Below, piece by piece: positions 57,916-64,000 of a DNA stretch of 64,000 nucleotides. Below the pieces are notes generated by a model, which was not told where the DNA came from, did no database searches, and saw only the letters and a list, made by a program, of their open reading frames with translations. Source of the stretch: Meghimatium bilineatum (taxonomy: Eukaryota > Mollusca > Gastropoda > Stylommatophora > Philomycidae); the NCBI GenBank assembly GCA_034231615.1, contig CM067298.1, positions 20,775,478 through 20,839,477 on the forward strand, in the 5' to 3' direction. The translations under genes were made by a program, and so were the position numbers. The first letter of the stretch is position 1; the number at the start of each line of letters is the position of its first letter.

Positions 57916-60394
57916 TAGGGCTCGGATTTTTATGACCTAAAAATCCTGAAATATGACATGCAAATATGACCTAAAAAAGGCAAAATATGACCTAAATTAT
58001 GCTAAATATGCCGAAATATGACCATAAGGTTTTTCTCATTTATGAACCAAAAAAAACGCAAATTATTATTGTTTGCATGTTTTACGCATTACATAGTAGT
58101 CATAGTACCTACATAGTAGTAATACTTAACAAAGCATGTATAAAAACACTTACCACATTTATTCCTCAGTTTTCATTGTTTGTACAATTGCAACCGACAA
58201 CAACATGCATTTTTAGAGTTTCAAATTTGAACGATCGTCGATTGTCACTGAGAATTGTTTTATATTTTGAAAAACTTCGTTCTACATCACATGATGTCAC
58301 ATGGACAAATCTAAATAATGTCAGATCATTTGCTGAAAGTTCAGGTTCATCCTCTTGAAATGTTGCATGTTTACCACTAAGTATGTCTGCAATTTTGCAC
58401 AATGAGAAATAACCAGAATTTCTATGAAGAACACTTTCTAATTTTACTTTAATCCTGTTGCTTACTTCACCACGTGATCCATTTATTTATGTTTGAATTT
58501 GTTTCACAATATCTAATGCATCATAAAGTGCAGTCCCTTCGCTTTCCAGACGTTTTATTGCTTTTGAAATTGCCGAAAAGTTTGACTTTATATAAGTCAG
58601 ATTTTGTGATAGTCTGGTAGAAAATAAGCTTTGCACTGCTTGTATTGATGTTGCGTCGTCTTTGTCTAGGGCATTAAATATTTTAATTAGTGTTGAATAG
58701 TTGTCACAGTAATACTTTACAGCGTCCAGCCATGTACCCCAACGTGTAAGGATAGGTTGTGGAGGAATTGGTAGTTGAGGAGCTTCTTCTTTGAATTTTT
58801 GTACTCGAAGAGGAGCCTTGATGAATATTTTTTCCCCATTTGAAATAAGCTTGTCCACATCAGGAAAATTACCTCGAACTTCCTCAGCTACTCGATGCAG
58901 TGATGAGCAAGGCAAGTAATATGGATCAATTTCGGGTAGAGAATTTGAAGTCCTTTAGCAGCCTTTTTCATATAGGGAGCAGCATCTGTTATTAATAGAA
59001 GGATATTATTTCTTTCTATTCATTTGGCCACAACAGCTTCATGGAATTATCAAATAGAACAGCTATGGAGGTATGATTTGTTCTTTCAAGAACTTCACAG
59101 TTAAGGACAAATTTTTCTCCTGGTTGATCTCCTTTTAAAGTTCCAACTATAACATTTGCGACAAACCTGCCATCTACATCAGTAGTCTCGTCTAAGGAAA
59201 CCCATATCTTTTTATCTGCAATAGAATTTCTAATTTTATTTAACATGTCCTCATAACATTTGGAGAGATAATTTTTCCTTAAAGTAGATTCATCTGGGAT
59301 AGGATGGCTAGTGTATTTCTCCAGAAATTGTCGGAAATATTGATTTTGCAATTTATTTAAAGGGATATTTGATGAAACCATCATATGACACAAATCTTTA
59401 TAAAAACCGGTCTCTGTGTTTCCCGAAGAAGAAGAGGAAGTAGCAGAACATTTTTCAAGTAATAAACTTTGTCTTCCTTCCATTTTAGAAAGTCTACTTA
59501 AACATTTCATATGTTTAGAAGTATTGCAATGTTGTTGCACATTAAACCGTTTTCCAGCTGTAACCTTGACCTCACACAGTGTACAGTACAATATTTCTCC
59601 ATCGGTACTAAATACTTTTGAACCAAATTCCTGCACAAATTTACGCAACTTTGCACCATTAGAATTAGACACTTTAGGCATTGTAAAACAAAGTTATTCC
59701 AGTGAAGCAACCATAAACAATATAAAATATAACACTATTATTAAGACTATTATATAACTATGAGCTAGAGCACGAGATCATGTAGTCACTGTTGCAAATG
59801 GCAAATTAATAATTGTAACATACAAATGGGCGCCAAACGGTTTAAATTGAAACTGGAAGTTTTAACAAATCCAGGAATATTCGCTCTTGACGTTGAAACA
59901 TTTGAAATTGTTTCCTACAATTTACTTTCGAAACAAAACCCAGAAAATTCTTTTTAAGTATTGAGCGGATGTCACTCCCTTTTTGATTCTCAGATGCCGA
60001 CTGACATCAAACAGTTGACTGATGTCTTCCCTTCCCTACAGTCGCATGAAAGACACACATGCATATTCACTAATACACACATTCAGAAATATAGCCAATC
60101 CTCACAATTTGTCTCTAAACATAGTTTAAGATGTGCTAACATTGATAAGCAACGGAGTACACCAGAACGTTGAGTACACCAGAAAATATGCAAAATATGA
60201 CCAAAATATGACCTAAATCTCCAATTTCAGGCAAAATATGACCTCATCAAAATTATGGTCAAAATATGCATTTATATGACAAATAAAAACAGCTTACAAT
60301 TGTTCAGAAATGCTTGAAACATTTAGAAATTAACTTAAAACTGAAAATATGCTTCAGGAAAAAAATATGACATTTCATGAAAATCCGAGCCCTA
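57916..60394 (-). mobile_element. Near-complete hAT-like DNA transposon, 2.48 kb
   Basis: The ends TAGGGCTCGGATTTT (57916-57930) and AAAATCCGAGCCCTA (60380-60394) are perfect 15-bp terminal inverted repeats. AAATATGACCTAAA-type motifs cluster inside both ends in the same orientation. The interior encodes a CGGBP1/BED-finger hAT-type transposase on the minus strand. No 8-bp TSD is visible; the flanks are ATGGTATA and CTCATAAC. The element splits a LINE coding region. Confidence 0.92.
58166..59681 (-). pseudogene. hAT-type transposase, about 505 codons, three disabling lesions
   Basis: The start MPKVSNSNGAKLRKFVQEFG leads into a BED/CGGBP1-like finger (LYCTLCEV to HCNTSKHMKC, two Cys then His/Cys; residues about 30-60). 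A core with VSLDETTDVDGRFVANVIVG (residues about 162-181) follows; its first Asp is a candidate catalytic residue. LLITDAAPYMKKAAKGLQ carries the second. ILTRWGTWLDAVKYYCDNY follows, and CDVERSFSKYKTILSDNRR near the C-terminus matches the hAT dimerisation region. Two single-base frameshifts (about 59018 and about 58900) and one in-frame TAA (58487-58489) break it. Everything else reads through, so inactivation looks recent. In the intact state it would bind its own termini and cut and paste the element in the nucleus (family knowledge). Confidence 0.88.
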
Positions 60395-60560
60395 CTCATA
60401 ACTCTTCATAACACTATAATTCAAAAGATGTTATTCTCGTGGCCATTGTTTTATTTAGTGTCCACGCTTGACATCCATATGTCGCCATAGGAATCAAACA
60501 TGTTCCTAGTAAACACTAAATCTGCGATGTAAACCTTCACTATGGTTGTGAGGTTCATAG
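60395..60560 (-). pseudogene. LINE C-terminus, proximal part
   Basis: The minus strand reads LIPMATYGCQAWTLNKTMAT then RITSFEL, a stop, CYEEL, the YGCExWTLNKxxxxRIxxFExWCYRRL block that precedes IPWT in this LINE group. IPWT is the first recognisable sequence on the other side of the hAT insertion at 57905. Confidence 0.8.
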
Positions 60561-60639
60561 TGCATCATGCAAAAAATAATTTTCTGCACATATTTTTCTT
60601 AATAGCCACATCAATAATCTCTATAACTAGGCACATCAA

Positions 60640-60850
60640 CCTTTCAATCCAAACAGAAAGCATGAGGATACATGAAAAACTTCTTAATGCTGACGGGAAT
60701 TGAACCATGTCGGCTTTTAATTTTTTTTTTTTTTTTTTTTGGTATGTGTTTGGTCAAGTACCGAAAACCTGTTTACTTTCTGTTACAAAGCGTTCGGTGC
60801 CGCTAGAGCGGAACTGGTTAAATTTCCATCATCCTTAGGAAACTTTACAT
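60640..60850. repeat. Inverted pair of tRNA-SINE-like fragments around a poly-T
   Basis: GACGGGAATTGAACCATG at about 60692 is the reverse complement of a box B (GGTTCAATTCCCGTC). Beyond a 21-T run at 60720-60740, GGTCAAGTACCGAAAACC and GGTGCCGCTAGAGCGGAACT then GGTTAAATTTCC run in the forward direction and match 16490-16600. Neither is complete. Confidence 0.45.
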
Positions 60851-60929
60851 CAACCATTAACATTACGAGCCAGAACAGCAATCGCTATGATTACTCCCAA
60901 CAACAATCTCCAGGACTAGTCATCAATCA

Positions 60930-61385
60930 TCGCCATGGCTAGCCACAGCAATCATCGCTCCAACTAGTCACATCAACCATCTCTAACAACGATCACATCA
61001 ACCATTGTCGTTACAAGCCACATCAACCATCGTTATAAAAAACTACATCAATCATCGCCATGACTAGTCACATCAACCATCGTAATAAAAAAACTACATC
61101 AATCATCGCCATGACTAGTCACATCAATTATCGTTATAAAAAAAACTTCATCAATCATCGCCATGACTAGTCACATCAACCATCGTAATAAAAAAACTAC
61201 ATCAATCATCGCCATGACTAGTCACATCACCATCGTTATAAAAAAAACTACATCGCCATGACTAGTCACATCAAACATCGTAATAAAAAAACTACATCAA
61301 TCATCGCCACTAGTCACATCAATCATCGTTTTAAAAAAAACTACATCAATCATCGCCATGACTAGTCACATCAATCATCTCCATG
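60930..61385. repeat. About 51-bp degenerate minisatellite, about 8 copies
   Basis: ACTACATCAATCATCGCCAT, GACTAGTCACATCAACCATC and GT(A/T)ATAAAAAA recur with deletions. Confidence 0.9.
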
Positions 61386-61445
61386 GACTGTAACTTATAC
61401 TATTTCTTAAGTATAGTATTACCGTTTTCAAAGATGGAAATGTAC

Positions 61446-61595
61446 CAGTGGGTGATGTGACTTGATGACTGAATGAATAACGACGTCCAGTGGGTGATGT
61501 GACTTGATGACTGAATGAATAACGACGTCCAGTGGGTGATGTGACTTAATGATTAAATGAAGAACGATGTCCAGTGGGTGATGTGACGTGCTAAT
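61446..61595. repeat. 42-bp minisatellite, about 3.5 copies
   Basis: CAGTGGGTGATGTGACTTGA starts copies at 61446, 61488, 61530 and about 61572. Confidence 0.93.
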
Positions 61596-61702
61596 TCGAT
61601 GGAAGCTCTTAAATCGTTTTCTGTAAGTTTTATCGTATGTACATATGTAGATAGAATTCTACATTCTAAATTTATATCATAATTATGAATTTCAGCGATT
61701 AA

Positions 61703-61966
61703 AATGTCTAAGTCGTGCTGTATGCCTAATTGCACACCAAACTATTTTACAGCAGATTGTGTAATATTAATAGTGTTTCCAAATACCCCAGCATGGGAAA
61801 ATATAGATATCTGAAAATGATTTTTCGTGATAATTTATAGGTTACAAATATGGTTGCATTATTTCTTAAGCATCTTTCTGTATTTTCAGGCTATATTCGT
61901 TTATTGTACTTTAAGATCGAGTATATCACATGCTATCAATATGTTCATTTCATTTATTTATAACCT
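61703..61966. repeat. Left copy of a 264-bp direct repeat flanking LINE-J
   Basis: This segment begins AATGTCTAAGTCGTGCTGTA and ends TTTATAACCT. It recurs at 63057-63460 with about five substitutions. It abuts the LINE-J 3' tail without a gap. This copy has no SINE and represents the empty site for SINE-B. Confidence 0.95.
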
Positions 61967-63056
61967 TTCTTCTTCTTCTTTCGTTCACTTGAAACATGTC
62001 TATATCTGTAATTCTGTCTCCTTAATAAAACTCACTGTCTTTTGTAGTTCATACAGTGTCCCATAGAGCTTTGATTCCAGTGTTGTTTCCTCTGGCCAAT
62101 ATGTCTGCCTCAGCGTTTCATGCTCAGAACACTCTTGAAGTATATGTTTGGCACTCTGTGCTGCCTGTCCACATGTACACATAGCCGTGTTGCCAATCTT
62201 GAACTTTGTATACATGTGACTGCGGAGTCGGTTGTGTCCTGTTCTGAGAAGTAGAATTATAACTTGTTCTGATCTGCTCATAATGTGATAGTCATCGTGT
62301 GTTGGTGTTTGTGGCTTTCTTATTGACTTGATCATCTGTTTTTTCTGATGGTAGGTGATTGGTATATCTGGTTGGTCTTCGGCAGCACCTTCCTTAGCCA
62401 GTTGGTCTGCTTTTTCATTTCCTGGTATTCCACAGTGAGAGGGTATCCACTGCATGGTTACCCTATACTGGTAAGACAATTCGCTAAGTAGTTTTTTCAA
62501 GTCTGTTAGTTTTACAGACTGGAGAGCTTGAAGCACTGACCTTGCATCTGTCAGGAATACCACAGGCTGTAGGCCAGAGTTGGAGTTCAGCAGTTTTTTA
62601 GCTGCCACACTAATTGCCTTGATTTCTGCATCATAATTATTGCAGAATTTTCCTGTCGGTGTTCTGATTGTATCTCTAGGCTTGTGTGGATATTCTATAT
62701 ATACACCTGCACCTCCATTCCTCACTGCATTCTGTGCTGACCCATCTGTGTACACTCTGACCCATATATCTTGTGGATATTCCTCATCCAGGAAACTGAC
62801 GGTGACTGTCCTTCACTGCACACTGTTCTGTTCGTCCTCGCTTAGTATTCCTTTCACATGGGTCTGAATGTATATTGGCATTCCATGGATTTCACTCCAC
62901 GGGGTTTGTTCTGGTACAGATCGTAAGGGGCTGTCAACTTCAGGTAGGTCTGTAAGTTGTCTACGGATTCGTTTAGCTTGATGGATAAAGCTGCTCCTTT
63001 TCAGTCGCCCCATTGCTAGATTTTGGAATCTTTCCTTCATTGGATGACTTGGCATC
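61967..63056 (-). pseudogene. LINE-J copy 2: RNase H and C-terminus, one in-frame stop
   Basis: The minus strand is open from 63058 to 62000 except for one TGA near 62815. It reads MPSHPMKERFQNLAMGRLKR, VRVYTDGSAQNAVRNGGAGV, FCNNYDAEIKAISVAAKKLL, PVVFLTDARSVLQALQSVKL, VTMQWIPSHCGIPGNEKADQ then LAKEGAA, RTGHNRLRSHMYTKFKIGNT and CTCGQAAQSAKHILQECSEH. The RNase H acid residues are present (D in YTDGS, E in DAEIKA, D in LTDARS, D in EKADQ). The rest of the element is missing. The 3' UTR is about 35 bp, ending GAACGAAAGAAGAAGAAG. Confidence 0.92.
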
Positions 63057-63460
63057 AATGTCTAAGTCGTGATGTATGCCTAATTGCACACCAAACTATT
63101 TTACAGCAGATTGTGTAATATTAATAGTGTTTCCAAATACTCCAGCATGGGAAAAAATAGATATCTGAAAATGATTTTTCGTGATAATTTATAGGTTACT
63201 TTGTTTGTTTGTTTTTCGTTCGCTCCATTGTAACCGTCACGGATATCCGTGCGATTTCCGCCGGGAGCGTGATTACGTTGTGCCACCGTTATGCGCCTTG
63301 TAGGCCTAGCACATCCGATTTCGGCATGTTAAAGGTTATAAATATGGTTGCATTATTTCTTAAGCATCTTTCTGTATTTTCAGGCTATATTCGTTTATTG
63401 TACTTTAAGATCGAGTATAGCACATGCTATCAATATGTTCATTTCATTTATTTATAGCCT
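63057..63460. repeat. Right copy of the 264-bp direct repeat, with a SINE-B inside
   Basis: It aligns with 61703-61966 end to end (AATGTCTAAGTCGTGATGTA to TTTATAGCCT) once the 140 bp at 63199-63338 are removed: 404 minus 140 equals 264. Confidence 0.95.
63199..63338 (-). mobile_element. SINE-B copy inserted in the right repeat, TSD about 9 bp
   Basis: The left TATAGGTTA (63190-63198) and right TAAAGGTTA (63330-63338) flank the insert; the left 264-bp copy shows the uninterrupted TATAGGTTACAAATATGG. On the minus strand the insert reads CCGAAATCGGATGTGCTAGG, GGTGGCACAACGTAAT and GGAGCGAACGAAAAACAAAC, collinear with the SINE-B 3' part. Its tail is AAAC/CAAA rather than GAA. Confidence 0.85.
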
Positions 63461-63771
63461 GAAATAAGAGGTTAAAAATGAACTTTGTTTACGAATAAGG
63501 TGTAGGTGCATCATTGGTTACTGTAGAGAATACGACAACAACATACATGCAATCGCTTTGTAAGGATATTTGGAGAGGAGATGGACGCCCAAATAAATAC
63601 TGCAATGGCCAATAAACCACACAAAATAAACGACAGCGTTCTAAAACATACTGAGAGTGTTGATGATAGAAACATATCTTCGAATACAAGTGTTGTAGAC
63701 AACGTCTACATATTTCCAATAAAAACGTAAAACAAATCGTAAATGAAAATGGCTGTGAGGATTGTTTCGAT

Positions 63772-63913
63772 CAGGGCCGTGTCATGTTATGATGCAAAGA
63801 AGCGGCACCACTCAAAATAAATTTAAGGGGCGGCATCTCAAAGAAAAGTCTTTTGAGGGAGGCAGCATTTCGAAGACTTCCATCATACTGAGAAAATCTA
63901 CGGCACGATCCTG
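63772..63913. mobile_element. Candidate hAT MITE, 142 bp
   Basis: The left CAGGGCCGTGTC and the right end (reverse complement CAGGATCGTGCC) match at 9 of 12 positions. The flanking 8-mers GTTTCGAT and ATTTCATT agree at 5 of 8. The GGGGCGGCA interior is typical of hAT MITEs, but the ends are diverged. Confidence 0.5.
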
Positions 63914-64000
63914 ATTTCATTCAGACTTTACCTTTCTATCAGCCACTCACTCATCATGCGCCAGGTATTCATAAGTTAAGACACGCGTGGGTGACAACAT

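Noticed and set aside
61703-63460. LTR retrotransposon with 264-bp LTRs
   Set aside because: The direct repeats lack TG...CA ends, no primer-binding site, gag or integrase is present, and the interior is the 3' end of a LINE in minus orientation with its own tail.

Overview
The window looks like repeat-dominated intergenic DNA from a metazoan nuclear genome. It is AT-rich, has no compact operon-like layout and shows no convincing host gene. The retrotransposon remnants (Jockey/RTE-like LINEs ending in RNase H or in conserved 3' coding tails, a Penelope-type GIY-YIG piece, Tc1 and hAT transposons, two SINE families) and the many minisatellites would fit a lophotrochozoan such as a mollusc. That taxonomic guess is inference only. 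Most long open frames lie inside tandem arrays whose unit is a multiple of 3 or free of stops, and I do not treat them as genes.

Layout. 0-8 kb: a tRNA-like SINE head, a 25-bp array, a LINE tail, a 53-copy 34-bp array with an 884-bp higher-order period, and a broken Tc1 element. 8.7-10.1 kb: minus-strand LINE-J copy 1. 10-20 kb: LINE scraps, a LINE reverse-transcriptase palm with FADD, SINE-B copies, a 38-bp array and a Penelope-like endonuclease scrap. 20-25 kb: LINE ends, a hAT MITE, and 49-, 30- and 20-bp arrays. 28-32 kb: a decayed LINE whose active site reads YADA, a full SINE-A copy and an RNase H fragment (LINE-W). 32-40 kb: 14-, 57- and 52-bp arrays, LINE ends (one interrupted by a hAT MITE) and a full-length SINE-B. 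40-50 kb: a pogo-like MITE, LINE scraps, a young RTE-like 3' end, a second SINE-A, and 15-, 46- and 24-bp arrays. 50.3-56 kb: a long LINE (LINE-A: endonuclease, RT thumb, RNase H) interrupted by two other retroposons, one carrying a pure 2.49-kb GATA tract. 56.8-57.4 kb: a hAT MITE containing a SINE-B. 57.6-60.6 kb: a LINE interrupted by a near-complete hAT transposon. 61.7-63.5 kb: LINE-J copy 2 flanked by 264-bp direct repeats, one of which carries a SINE-B. The last 240 bp hold another hAT MITE candidate.

The main result is that many insertions can be read with base precision. For several, removing the insert and one target-site duplication restores the host element's reading frame or a paralogous empty site. 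This gives a relative chronology: LINE-A before the GATA-tailed retroposon; hAT MITE before SINE-B; LINE-J before SINE-B; LINE before hAT. The 3' end of SINE-B resembles the 3' end of LINE-J (GAACGA followed by GAA repeats), so LINE-J is a plausible source of SINE-B mobilisation machinery.

All protein identifications come from reading motifs by eye; no database search was possible.
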